Positions 9,020-17,878 of a DNA stretch of 64,000 bases are shown piece by piece. The stretch's first letter is position 1; each line of letters opens with the position of its first letter. The notes below the pieces were generated by a model that had not been told where the DNA came from, did no database searches, and saw only the letters and a list, made by a program, of their open reading frames with translations. The stretch comes from Vibrio sp. SNU_ST1 (GTDB lineage: Bacteria; Pseudomonadota; Gammaproteobacteria; Enterobacterales; Vibrionaceae). The position numbers and the translations under genes were made by a program. The stretch lies in the NCBI RefSeq assembly GCF_030563405.1, contig NZ_CP130749.1:930001-994000 (forward strand), in the 5' to 3' direction.

Positions 9020-10105
9020 ATGAGAACACCCTATTTGGCTGCGATAGTGATTACTGTTATTTCTATTTCTGTCATCGCCGTAATTTACAGCTCACCTCCG
9101 CCAACACCCACAACTCCGATTGAAATTACTTCGAATCAACATTCCCATAATGATTCACCTAAAGCATCCTCGCCGTCGACTCAAGCGTCACAAATTAATA
9201 GCTACAGTGTCTCCTCCAATCAGCCTATCTTTGCCATCCCAAACGAAGCCGATATTGACGTAAACTTAGCCAAAATTGGTTGGGCGTTATTTAAAGATCC
9301 GAACCTTTCTTCGAATAAACAAATCAGCTGTGAGACATGTCATAGCCTGCACTCTAATGGCGCAGAAAACATCCCAGTCTCTATTGGAGTGAACGGCGCT
9401 GGAATGCGCAATTCGCTGACCGTTTTCAATGCTATTTTCAATTACCGATTTTTTTGGGATGGGCGAGTCAACAACCTTTCCGATCAAATAGATGGACCTG
9501 TTCACAACGTCCTTGAAATGGACTCAAACTGGGATCTAATAACAAATTATGTATCGCAGTCCAACCACTACACAAACCTATTCAAAAAATTCGATTTACC
9601 TATTACCACCCATTCTATTAAGTCGTCTTTAATCGAATTTATGCATGGCCTTACCACGCCCAATTCCCCTTTTGACCAATATTTGCAAGGTGATAGTGCA
9701 GCTCTTTCCGATTCAGCATTGCGTGGATGGGAAACATTCCAAAAAGAAGGCTGTATCCGTTGTCATCAAGGAACCAATATTGGTGGGGGAATGGTCATGA
9801 GATTTGGTTACTTTGGAATTGGTAAGACCGGTAGTGAACGTAGTGATGATCTAGGGAGATATATGTTTACCTCTTCGCCCCAAGACAAGCATTTGTTTCG
9901 TGTAGCGAGCTTAAGAAACGTCGCTATCACAGCTCCCTACTTTCATGATGGACGTACAGACACATTAGAAGAAGCCATTAAAATCATGGGCGAGAGTCAA
10001 CTGGGTAAAACATTTAAAAGGGAAACGATTAACGATATTAAGGCTTTTTTAGAATCACTGACAGGCGACCGTCCGCAAATGCTTCTGGAGTTTGAAAATG
10101 AATAA
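9020..10105 (+). CDS. Membrane-anchored di-haem cytochrome c peroxidase / MauG family protein
   Basis: A 361-residue protein. The start at 9020 is chosen because a hydrophobic anchor (about residues 6-24) begins there and homologous sequence starts after it; the frame is open back to 8894. A Pro/Ser/Thr-rich linker leads to two haem c sites, CETCH (104-108) and CIRCH (245-249), and to 'YFHDGRTDTLEEAI' near the C-terminus, all typical of bacterial CCP/MauG enzymes. It should be a periplasmic peroxidase or haem oxidase tethered to the inner membrane. It overlaps the following kinase gene by 8 bases, so the two are co-expressed. Confidence 0.85.
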   Translation: MRTPYLAAIVITVISISVIAVIYSSPPPTPTTPIEITSNQHSHNDSPKASSPSTQASQINSYSVSSNQPIFAIPNEADIDVNLAKIGWALFKDPNLSSNKQISCETCHSLHSNGAENIPVSIGVNGAGMRNSLTVFNAIFNYRFFWDGRVNNLSDQIDGPVHNVLEMDSNWDLITNYVSQSNHYTNLFKKFDLPITTHSIKSSLIEFMHGLTTPNSPFDQYLQGDSAALSDSALRGWETFQKEGCIRCHQGTNIGGGMVMRFGYFGIGKTGSERSDDLGRYMFTSSPQDKHLFRVASLRNVAITAPYFHDGRTDTLEEAIKIMGESQLGKTFKRETINDIKAFLESLTGDRPQMLLEFENE

Positions 10106-12533
10106 AATCAAACTCACATTTTTAGCCTTTACGTTATCGTTTATCGCACTCATAAGCTTCACTGTTCTGTCTTATATTGAACATGAACGCGTGGCATCTT
10201 ATGGGAAGTTAGCCCGTGAACTGGGGCATGAAGTGTTAAACATGAGGGATCAAATAACGAATAGCGCAATCACTGGTATTTCGAACCCTTATCAACTCTC
10301 AGCCAATTTAGTGCATCTAGAAAAAGAGCTTCAAAAACTGAGGAGTAGTTATCAGGAGAAAAGCATACATTCCCCATGGTTCAACAAATTACCTACACGA
10401 CAGATACTAGAGCGATTTTATGACTCTTCTATGACCAATATTGATACTTTAGATCACTTGGTTGGCCAAAGTGTGGCACGCCAATTCATCCTTCAATCAC
10501 TCACACAAAAATTGACGGATAACAACACTTCCAAATCAATGTTTAAAGTTCAGAGCGAACTGCTCGCTAATGTTTTGCAAACAGAGCCTTCCCTTGCTAA
10601 TCAAGAAGAAAACGCAAAACATGAAGGCTCTACAAGCCCAACGAACGCAATAGGTCGCTTAAATAGCCACCCAGATTTTGTTCAACTCATAGAAACCTTT
10701 ACAGACCTAAACATCCAACAACAGTTGTTACTGTCCAATATTTTATCTGATAACAGCATGCAATATGTCGAGGTAGCTGAACACGGATTTACCGATCTAC
10801 AAAACTCATTAAAAAGCCTAATCATAAAACTGATTTTCTCGATTACAGCCTTAATCTTCGCCTTCTCTTTTGCCATGTTCATCATGAGAATTTTTGAGTT
10901 AAAACGTAATACTCTTGCTTACCAAGAAGCCGCTAGCACCGCACAGCATGCTAACGAAGCGAAATCTCTTTTTCTCGCAACAATGAGCCATGAATTAAGA
11001 ACACCTATGAATGGGGTTTTGGGTCTTGCACAAATAATCAAAAGCGACTCTCAAGAACCCGAGACTCGCAAACAAGCTCAGGTAATCATCGATTCAGGGC
11101 AACACTTAGTCACCATTCTTGATGACATCTTAGATTTTTCTAAAGTCGAGCAAGGTAAGCTAGAGCTTGAGTTCGCCCCTTTCTCGGTTTGCGATGTCGT
11201 GACACACCTAGATAAGACACTCACTCCACTCGCTGAAAATAAGGGCTTGTCACTAATCATCAATGACAATATCCCTTCAAACATCCAGTTAATTGGTGAT
11301 TCTGCACGTACCCGCCAGATCCTATTTAATTTGGCAGGTAATGCGGTCAAATTTACGGAGTCAGGCAAAGTCGAAATCCAGTTTGATCTATCCAACACGA
11401 CCCCGCCTACCGTCAATATCCGAGTGTCAGATACAGGGATAGGCATCGACGAAAGTAAAATAGACCATATATTTACGGCATTTGAACAGGCAGAGCTATC
11501 AACAACGCGTAAATTTGGAGGGACTGGCCTGGGGCTTTCGATTGTTAAGCAACTGGTTAAACTGATGGGGGGCGATATTAACGTTTCTAGCCAGTTGAAC
11601 GTTGGAACTCATTTCAACATCACTTTGCCTTTAAAACTTCAAAAGCTTGCATCGCAAATAACCAAAGTAACAGAGCCAGAAAATACAACCATTCACGAAA
11701 ACTTCTCTGTATTGCTTGTTGAAGATAACAAGGTCAACGCAATGGTGATAAGGAAGTTTTGCGAGTCTCTCAACTTGACTGTAGATAACGCTTTTGACGG
11801 GTTGCAAGCTCTCGACAAATTGTCTGAAAATCAATATGACCTCATCATTATGGACAACCATATGCCGAACATGAGTGGTATTGAAGCAATACGGAAAATC
11901 CGAAATGAACTCAAACTTTCGACGGTTATTTTTGCTTGCACCGCTGATGTCTTTAAAGAAGCTCATGATGATTTCTTGAGTTCAGGCGCAAATTTCGTGT
12001 TAACCAAGCCACTACAAAAAAACAGTCTTAAGAATGCAATTATAGAGTTCCATAAGCAGTTTGAAGTCAATAGAACACACTTAGATATAGACGGCACAAA
12101 CATGGGTAAAACACAAAACGAAGGCAACGTCACAATACTTACCCGATGCCCAAAAAATCAGTTACCAATGACCGAAGAAGAACTAACACGAAACCCGTTA
12201 CTTGTTGGCCAGAACCTAGACCTCGATGAAAAACTCGATTATCTAGAGTCCATTGTTTCTGACTTAGAACACCAAATTGATGCCCTAATTGACATGTTTT
12301 CTAACTCTCAAACCGAAGAACTCAACCACACTTTGCTGGCAGTTAAAGGCGTTGCTGCCGAGCTTCAAATGAGTGAAGTTCTTGAACTCGCAAGCTCAGC
12401 TGAAAGCACAACACGTAACAACATCTTGCCCGAAGCAGAGTTATTACAACAACTCATCAATAGGCTTATGGTGAACAGTCATCAAGCAACTCGCCTTATT
12501 CATAAACTCAATCAACAACGTAAAACAGGGTAA
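10098..12533 (+). CDS. Hybrid sensor histidine kinase with REC and degenerate HPt-like tail
   Basis: An 811-residue kinase. ATG 10098 is used because CTGGAG lies 7 bases upstream; a TTG two codons earlier is unlikely. Order: TM helix (about 6-26), periplasmic alpha-helical sensor (to about 240), second TM (about 242-265), HisKA with phospho-His in 'MSHELRTP' (H298), HATPase ('NAVKF', 'DTGIGI', 'FGGTGLGLS'), and a REC domain (acceptor Asp586 in 'MDNHMP', Lys in 'TKP'). The last 90 residues resemble an HPt fold, but the usual H-x-x-K-G reads L-A-V-K-G, so the phosphoacceptor His appears lost. The overlap with the di-haem cytochrome gene suggests redox or peroxide sensing. Confidence 0.9.
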   Translation: MNKIKLTFLAFTLSFIALISFTVLSYIEHERVASYGKLARELGHEVLNMRDQITNSAITGISNPYQLSANLVHLEKELQKLRSSYQEKSIHSPWFNKLPTRQILERFYDSSMTNIDTLDHLVGQSVARQFILQSLTQKLTDNNTSKSMFKVQSELLANVLQTEPSLANQEENAKHEGSTSPTNAIGRLNSHPDFVQLIETFTDLNIQQQLLLSNILSDNSMQYVEVAEHGFTDLQNSLKSLIIKLIFSITALIFAFSFAMFIMRIFELKRNTLAYQEAASTAQHANEAKSLFLATMSHELRTPMNGVLGLAQIIKSDSQEPETRKQAQVIIDSGQHLVTILDDILDFSKVEQGKLELEFAPFSVCDVVTHLDKTLTPLAENKGLSLIINDNIPSNIQLIGDSARTRQILFNLAGNAVKFTESGKVEIQFDLSNTTPPTVNIRVSDTGIGIDESKIDHIFTAFEQAELSTTRKFGGTGLGLSIVKQLVKLMGGDINVSSQLNVGTHFNITLPLKLQKLASQITKVTEPENTTIHENFSVLLVEDNKVNAMVIRKFCESLNLTVDNAFDGLQALDKLSENQYDLIIMDNHMPNMSGIEAIRKIRNELKLSTVIFACTADVFKEAHDDFLSSGANFVLTKPLQKNSLKNAIIEFHKQFEVNRTHLDIDGTNMGKTQNEGNVTILTRCPKNQLPMTEEELTRNPLLVGQNLDLDEKLDYLESIVSDLEHQIDALIDMFSNSQTEELNHTLLAVKGVAAELQMSEVLELASSAESTTRNNILPEAELLQQLINRLMVNSHQATRLIHKLNQQRKTG

Positions 12534-12709
12534 CGCGAAACTATGGTCGGCTGATTATTTACTGTCCAATCAGACTGGACGCTGTAATGTCAAACACTTA
12601 GAACTAGCTTTTACGTTAAGTTTCGGTGAATTTTTTCAATTCGAGACGAGCTAACTTGAAATACTTTGTTCTGCATGAGATTGTAATTTAACTTCCCATA
12701 AACAACTGT

Positions 12710-13369
12710 ATGATTATGAAAACATTACAATCCATTGCGCTGCTTTCCACAATTATCGTAGCACCACATGTGCTAGCTGACGTGACAATTGAAGTTCCCG
12801 CTAGCGTAGATATCTTAGCGGTTAATGAAGCGAAACCTGACCTAGATGGCAGCTTATTTTCTTCTCATAAAACGCTAACCGTTCCAGACGGTCAAAACCA
12901 GATCGTATTCCAATATCAACTTGCTTTTGATAAAGGTAACGACCGAGAGTTTGTCGACAGTGACGCTATTATTGCAACCTTTAGTGCAACTGATACCGCA
13001 TTGACGTTCGATATGCCAAAGTTCCGCAATACCGCTGACGCGAAGAAAGGCTTTGATAACCTAGATTGGAAATTGGTTGATGAAAACCAAGACGCAATCA
13101 GTGTTAAACAAGACAAGCTTGTAAAAGACGGTATGCAGATTGGTCGTAAATTCCCTCAAGAAGCAAAAGAGTACAACAAGAAAGGCGGCGTTGCTGCGCT
13201 AGCTATGGGTACAGCTGCAGGCGCTACAGCGGCAGTTGTTCAACCGGTAACGCTACCAGCTAAAATTGATGCTAACGCTGCTAACACGGCCGAAGAGATG
13301 CTTTACTTCTGGTACGACAAAGCAGACGCTGAAACTAAGCAGAAATTCAAAGATTACGTTAACAAGTAG
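12710..13369 (+). CDS. DUF2057 (UPF0319) family periplasmic protein
   Basis: A 219-residue exported protein with a signal peptide ending near 'VLA-DVTIEVP'. The 'I.VP..V.ILAVN' opening and '...Y.W..AD...K..F..Y' end match the YccT-type DUF2057/UPF0319 family, whose function is not established. The start is uncertain: ATG 12710 and ATG 12716 both lack a clear ribosome-binding site, and 12716 (MKTLQS...) is equally plausible. It is monocistronic, with a terminator just downstream shared with the convergent acetyltransferase gene. Confidence 0.82.
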   Translation: MIMKTLQSIALLSTIIVAPHVLADVTIEVPASVDILAVNEAKPDLDGSLFSSHKTLTVPDGQNQIVFQYQLAFDKGNDREFVDSDAIIATFSATDTALTFDMPKFRNTADAKKGFDNLDWKLVDENQDAISVKQDKLVKDGMQIGRKFPQEAKEYNKKGGVAALAMGTAAGATAAVVQPVTLPAKIDANAANTAEEMLYFWYDKADAETKQKFKDYVNK

Positions 13370-13410
13370 ATTCGATTACGAACAAGTCTATAAAATATCT
13401 CGTTCAAACC

Positions 13411-13445
13411 AAAAAAGCTGGCACACTGCCAGCTTCTTTGATTTC
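13411..13445. terminator. Bidirectional terminator
   Basis: The arms AAGCTGGCA / TGCCAGCTT surround a CAC loop. There is a run of A on the left (T6 for the minus strand) and CTTTGATTTC on the right. It serves the convergent DUF2057 and acetyltransferase genes. Confidence 0.85.
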
Positions 13446-13474
13446 ATCTAAATAGGACGTTATAGGTGTAAAAA

Positions 13475-13969
13475 TCAACGATAATCAAGTCTAATCCTCG
13501 ACATCAACAACATATCAATGTATTTCCCGCCTTTGAATGTACTCAGCCTTTTAGTGCCTTCTAACTGAAAACCCACTCGTTCATACAAAGCAATGGCAGC
13601 GTTGTTATCGGCATGGACCTCTAACTCCAGACGAACAAGATTAAGCCAATTATCAGCCTGATTAATCGCTTCTTTCATTAATGCCTTCCCAACCCCTTTG
13701 CCATGGGCATCCGGGTGAATTGCAATCCCAAGGCCAGCACTGTGTCGGTCTCTCACCTTAGTCGTCATGAATAGGGTAATGTGCCCTACGACTTTACCTG
13801 ACACTTCAGCGACTAAAGTGAAATGGTCGGAATGACCAAACAATCGCTCCACTTGATCAGAGCTAAGGAAAGGCTTTTGTGAGGTATTTTCTGATACTGA
13901 TGAATGGCGATAAATATCAAAAATGTCTTGGTTGTCTGTGGTTTCAAGATGTCTAATTTGTATTTCCAA
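13475..13969 (-). CDS. GNAT acetyltransferase, AaaT/YhhY-like
   Basis: A 164-residue GNAT enzyme. It has the acetyl-CoA-binding motif 'HGKGVGKALM' and the downstream 'LELEVHADNNAAIALYERVGF'. The N-terminal 'IRH.E..D...I..I' and the ending 'GKYIDMLLMSR' recall E. coli YhhY/AaaT, an L-amino-acid N-acyltransferase, but substrate specificity is inference. It is a single gene ending at a bidirectional terminator. Confidence 0.8.
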   Translation of the reverse strand: MEIQIRHLETTDNQDIFDIYRHSSVSENTSQKPFLSSDQVERLFGHSDHFTLVAEVSGKVVGHITLFMTTKVRDRHSAGLGIAIHPDAHGKGVGKALMKEAINQADNWLNLVRLELEVHADNNAAIALYERVGFQLEGTKRLSTFKGGKYIDMLLMSRIRLDYR

Positions 13970-14196
13970 AGTGATTCCTTACTGTCTATTTCTATCCTTA
14001 AGCTAATTTTCATATTACGGATAGTGCTGAGCAGCGACAACCATAAAGACAGCAAGTGGTAGAAATAATCGTTATACTCCATCAAACCACCAAACTTATA
14101 TACTAAAAACACACCGCAGTTGTTCCCTTCACAAGCTTGCCTATAAAGACTATTTGAGCATTTCCAAGTTTACCTACACTAGAATAACGTTAATGG

Positions 14197-14664
14197 CTAC
14201 TTGGTGGTTTTCTCCATCACGTAATTAGTCAGCTTAACGCCACGTATTTCGACTTCCTGTTCATTCACTAACTCAAAGCCAAGGTGCTCATAGAAAGGCC
14301 TAGCGGTAATACTCACCTCAGAGAAGTATCTCGATACACCACGAAATCGACCAATCTCGAATACATGCTCCATCAAAGCTCGCCCTACACCTTTACCTTG
14401 ATATTCATGATGACAAAAGAAGTGATCAATCAACCCATTCGGTTGCAAGTCAGTATAGCCAACAACGTGGCCACCCAACTCCGCCACAAAAGGTTGGATA
14501 CGATGCAGACACTTTTCCCACACCTCGGAGTCAAAGTCACTTGGAGCCCAAGCCTCAACTTGCTCCTGAGAGTAGTCTCGAAGATTGATATTACGAACGG
14601 TATGAAAGTAGATATCCCAGAGCGCTTTGGCATCACTAACTTGGTAATTTCGAATTCTAACCAC
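14197..14664 (-). CDS. GNAT acetyltransferase, YafP-like
   Basis: About 155 residues with GNAT motif A 'YQGKGVGRALM' and 'ITARPFYEHLGFELVNEQEVEIRG', an ending characteristic of E. coli YafP-type acetyltransferases. The N-terminal 'IRNYQVSDAKALWDIYF' also fits. I prefer a GTG start at 14664 because AAGGA sits 7 bases upstream; an ATG at 14679 has no ribosome-binding site. Substrate unknown. The 227 bp between this and the other GNAT hold no gene that I can support. Confidence 0.75.
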   Translation of the reverse strand: MVRIRNYQVSDAKALWDIYFHTVRNINLRDYSQEQVEAWAPSDFDSEVWEKCLHRIQPFVAELGGHVVGYTDLQPNGLIDHFFCHHEYQGKGVGRALMEHVFEIGRFRGVSRYFSEVSITARPFYEHLGFELVNEQEVEIRGVKLTNYVMEKTTK

Positions 14665-14756
14665 GACATAGTCCTTCATGTATTTACAGTGTATTGGACA
14701 AGTAACATATTGTCCCTAGGTGCTCTATAAATGAGTCGGCTCTAGAACAAAGAGTT

Positions 14757-15071
14757 TCAGCGGTAAAACACAGCCAACCAGATCGTCACCATGTCTTTGT
14801 TCGTACCAATGACCTTGTGCTTTTCTCGTGCTGCAATGTTGATGTAGTCCCCTTTTGATAAGGTAACTAAGCGTCCATCTTCAAACTCAATAACACCTTG
14901 TCCCTCTAGAACCATAACCCATTCGTTTTCATCTTGGTCATACCAACCTTGTTCTGGAGAACTGTGCCCATGAGATAATATTCTTTCAATCCGCACATTC
15001 TCAGTAGTAATGATGTCGTTGAAGATTTCGTCGGGTATTGACGAAGGCACATCCGAGTAGATATTTGACAT
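14757..15071 (-). CDS. Small cupin-domain protein
   Basis: A 104-residue single-domain cupin with the two motifs 'HGHSSPEQGWYDQDENEWVM..G' and 'GDYINIAAREKHKV'. The His/Glu/His ligands look conserved, so a metal site is likely. The ribosome-binding site AGGAGAG is strong. Family members have diverse roles, and no specific activity can be assigned. Confidence 0.82.
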   Translation of the reverse strand: MSNIYSDVPSSIPDEIFNDIITTENVRIERILSHGHSSPEQGWYDQDENEWVMVLEGQGVIEFEDGRLVTLSKGDYINIAAREKHKVIGTNKDMVTIWLAVFYR

Positions 15072-15162
15072 CGCTCTCTCCTAATCCTTGTTAGATGAAT
15101 ATGGCGCAGTGCTTTATCGTTTTATCTAAAGCCTAGCTTCCTGAGCTCCTAAGCTATAAGCC

Positions 15163-15666
15163 CTAAGCCACAGCACTTTTTCTGAAATAGAATCGGTAAT
15201 AGCCCACTAAGTTACTGCAGATAAACAGCGCTTCCATCAGAACCGCTGTTGGCGAGCCAACTAAGTAATTGTGAACCAACCAAAAGCTAGTCCCTATGAT
15301 CATCAGTTCTCTTAATCGACGGTCATCTTTATTAAACGCCGCAAACGTTTGAAACATCGAAGCACAACAACTTAATACACTGCTCAGCCCTGAGTAAGTA
15401 AAGGCTGTCGCAACCAGCGACATGGAACAGAACAAATATTTAAATTTGGGTGACGTAGAAAACACGCTCGTCAAATATCGAATGGTCGCGATGATCATCA
15501 AACTTGCCGCCGTCCATTGTTCGAGCAAAATGAAATGACTAGAAATAAGAACGCCTGCAAAAAACAAGCATGTGACGATTTTCTTCCTTTCCTTAAATTG
15601 GAATGACAATAAATCGAAACAAATAGCGATAGCGACGAGTACTTGAGACAGATAAAAGGCTGACAC
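15163..15666 (-). CDS. YgjV family inner membrane protein
   Basis: A 167-residue protein that is mostly membrane helices (at least five). The opening 'FYLSQVLVAIAICFDLLSFQFKERKKI' pattern and the ending 'LFICSNLVGYYRFYF' are typical of the YgjV family, of unknown function. It starts at a GTG with AAGGA seven bases upstream. Confidence 0.78.
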   Translation of the reverse strand: MSAFYLSQVLVAIAICFDLLSFQFKERKKIVTCLFFAGVLISSHFILLEQWTAASLMIIATIRYLTSVFSTSPKFKYLFCSMSLVATAFTYSGLSSVLSCCASMFQTFAAFNKDDRRLRELMIIGTSFWLVHNYLVGSPTAVLMEALFICSNLVGYYRFYFRKSAVA

Positions 15667-15736
15667 GTTTATTCCTTAAGTAGTGACCTAGCAGATTTAA
15701 ATTATGACGTTGCTGTTTTATGAATGATATTGAAGT

Positions 15737-16537
15737 TTAGACTTTTAAAGTACCACTGATTACGGTGGTTGCAGACCCTATCAGTTTTATACGACCATTC
15801 GGCAATAGCTCTGTCGATACATACCCACCGCGGCGCGACGCTTGGTAAGCATTGAAATGCGCTTTGTTTAGTTTCTCGGACCAGTACTGTGTGAGAGCGC
15901 AATGCGCTGAACCCGTAACGGGATCTTCGTTAACACCCACCCACGGCGCAAAATAGCGCGAAACAAAATCAAGCTCAGAGTTCGACGACAATGCCGTCAC
16001 AACAACGCCTCGACCTTTAATACGCTTTAGAGCATCAAAGTTTGGTGCTAAATCTAATAAAACTTGTTCGCTGACAACCTCAATAAACTGTTTGGTATCG
16101 AACTCACTGTATGACACGACTTGGTCTTCACACAGCCCTAAATATTCAAGCAAATCTTTATTGGCATCCAATCCAAGATCAAGCATAGTACTTGGGAAGT
16201 CGAGCTCGATTGTGGAGTCACAAACTGTGGCAGATAGCTCCCCTGAAAGCGTATCAAACGTCACAACCTCACCCACATTGACTAACCCTCTTTCCTTCAT
16301 CACATGCGCTGTTGCCAACGTACCGTGACCGCATAATTTGACTTCAACTTCTGGTGTGAACCATTTCAACGTCATCGTATTGAGGGCTAAGAATGCCGTT
16401 TCTGATACTGCCATCTCTTCAGCAATCGAATACATCAACGACTCTTCTAAAGGTTCTTGTGAAATACAAACCCCTGCAGGGTTTCCTTTAAAAGCTTGAG
16501 TAGTGAACGAATCCACTTGATATATCTCTAAATTCAC
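15737..16537 (-). CDS. PhzF family isomerase/epimerase-like protein
   Basis: A 266-residue PhzF-fold protein. The start is the GTG at 16537: AGGAG lies five bases upstream, and the product then begins 'NLEIYQVDSFTTQAFKGNPA', the canonical PhzF opening. The frame is open to 16594 without support. The catalytic Glu region 'AVSETAFL', the 'W.TP..E..LCGHGTLA' segment and 'G..EDPVTGSAHC' are all present. PhzF-like proteins of unknown substrate are common; there are no phenazine genes nearby, so phenazine synthesis is not implied. Confidence 0.88.
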   Translation of the reverse strand: MNLEIYQVDSFTTQAFKGNPAGVCISQEPLEESLMYSIAEEMAVSETAFLALNTMTLKWFTPEVEVKLCGHGTLATAHVMKERGLVNVGEVVTFDTLSGELSATVCDSTIELDFPSTMLDLGLDANKDLLEYLGLCEDQVVSYSEFDTKQFIEVVSEQVLLDLAPNFDALKRIKGRGVVVTALSSNSELDFVSRYFAPWVGVNEDPVTGSAHCALTQYWSEKLNKAHFNAYQASRRGGYVSTELLPNGRIKLIGSATTVISGTLKV

Positions 16538-16752
16538 AATGGCTCCTAGCGCTGATATTGAATAGACATTGCAGCCTACAATAAGCACAAACACCCCGTG
16601 CTACAAGTGTTCAACAGCAACATTATTAATACTTATTTAAGAACTAAGGAATGATAAACAAAGAGTTATGAAAAGAATTGGTGGATTAAGCTGAGGGTTT
16701 AATATCGGGCAGATAAGAGATAAAACGTATCTGCCCTGGTAGGAAACAAGCA

Positions 16753-16794
16753 CACGTTTATGGCACATAGGCATTGTATCGTGCCACAAACGTG
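16753..16794. terminator. Long hairpin downstream of the LysE-type gene
   Basis: Fourteen-base arms, CACGTTTATGGCAC and GTGCCACAAACGTG, pair with one mismatch around a 14-base loop. The T-tract is weak (TGCTTGTTT on the minus strand). It is probably a terminator or 3'-end stabiliser for the transporter gene. Confidence 0.5.
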
Positions 16795-16825
16795 AGGTTA
16801 CTCAGCAATGGTAACTTTATTGAAT

Positions 16826-17476
16826 CTACTGACGCACCAGAGCAGATTTCACAATGGTCAAGCCAAGCAAACCCAACATAACCCCTGTCACTTTATCAAT
16901 ATAGTAAGCAACACGTGTAAACTCTTGACGCACTTTAGGCGTCGATAACAGGAAGATAATCGCCGCATCCCAAATAAAGACAACCACCGTCATCCAAATA
17001 CCTAGGCCTAGCTTAAACATGAAGCCAATGTCATTGTTCAACACAACCGTGAATAAGCTCAAATAGAACAATAGGTTTTTGGGATTAAGGATTCCAGATA
17101 GAAAACCCGTGACGAATTCTTTAAGAAAAGTCGTTTGGTTGAAGCTATCTCCTTCGGAAACATCCATATTACTGTAATTACATTTCTTCGCTCTTATCGC
17201 TTGAACTGCAAGATAAACAAGAAATACACCACCAATTATCTTAAGTGCAATCATGACGGAAACCGATGCCGCTAGGATCGAGCCGACACCAACCAAACAT
17301 AAAGCAATATAAACCGCATTGGCACTGGCAATACCGAATGCAACGCCGAGTGCTTTTCTTCCCTTATTTTTAACAGCACTCTTTACCACAATCACGAAAT
17401 CTGGTCCGGGGCTCAATAGCGCCAAAAAGTGAGCAATCGCCACGGTAACAAAAATCCCAACTAAACCTGCATCCAT
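16826..17476 (-). CDS. LysE/RhtB family amino-acid exporter
   Basis: A 216-residue membrane protein with about six helices. It has the family signature 'LSPGPDFVIVVKSAVKNKGRKALGVAFGI', given here by its key GPD and G..G residues. LysE/RhtB proteins export amino acids or homoserine-type compounds; the substrate is not predictable. The ribosome-binding site AGGAGGT is perfect. About 80 bp upstream lies an 8-bp microsatellite (17559-17605) that could vary promoter spacing. Confidence 0.88.
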   Translation of the reverse strand: MDAGLVGIFVTVAIAHFLALLSPGPDFVIVVKSAVKNKGRKALGVAFGIASANAVYIALCLVGVGSILAASVSVMIALKIIGGVFLVYLAVQAIRAKKCNYSNMDVSEGDSFNQTTFLKEFVTGFLSGILNPKNLLFYLSLFTVVLNNDIGFMFKLGLGIWMTVVVFIWDAAIIFLLSTPKVRQEFTRVAYYIDKVTGVMLGLLGLTIVKSALVRQ

Positions 17477-17558
17477 AAACCAACCTCCTGTCGTTCAATT
17501 AATGCCCTACTATTGCATAACTAACGAAAAAATGCTCAAGTAGTTGAATATATATTTA

Positions 17559-17605
17559 CTAATAACCTAATAACCTAATAACCTAATAACCTAATAACCT
17601 AATAA
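17559..17605. repeat. 8-bp tandem repeat, (CTAATAAC) x ~6
   Basis: Five complete CTAATAAC units and most of a sixth lie in tandem in the 402-bp region between the LysE-type gene and the solute-binding-protein gene. The rest of this intergenic region shows no coding sequence. Confidence 0.9.
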
Positions 17606-17878
17606 TCAAATAAATCCCGTGTTTTCGTCACGCAAAATCGGAAGTCGATGAGTCATTCGTGTACTTCTTCAGGCGTTCGTCGGTCAAGGGTTGATATCCC
17701 CTTGATTTAACATAGTGATTTTGTGCTCAAAGCTTACTTTTAGTTCCAATTAGGTCATAGGATTTTCATACTTGGATGCATTGCGTTAGGTTGAAGTGAA
17801 ATTAGAGACCTAAATTTGAGCTATGTCGCAAAATTTGGGCTACGATTTAGTTAAGCAAAGTAGGAAAGGAATCCGTCA

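Noticed and set aside
13813..14112. A 99-codon minus-strand ORF overlapping the AaaT-like acetyltransferase
   Set aside because: It overlaps the start of a convincing GNAT gene in another frame and lacks a recognisable domain.
15737..16537. Phenazine biosynthesis gene
   Set aside because: PhzF-like proteins are widespread outside phenazine pathways and no other phz genes are present.
17559..17605. CRISPR array
   Set aside because: The 8-bp units are contiguous with no spacers.
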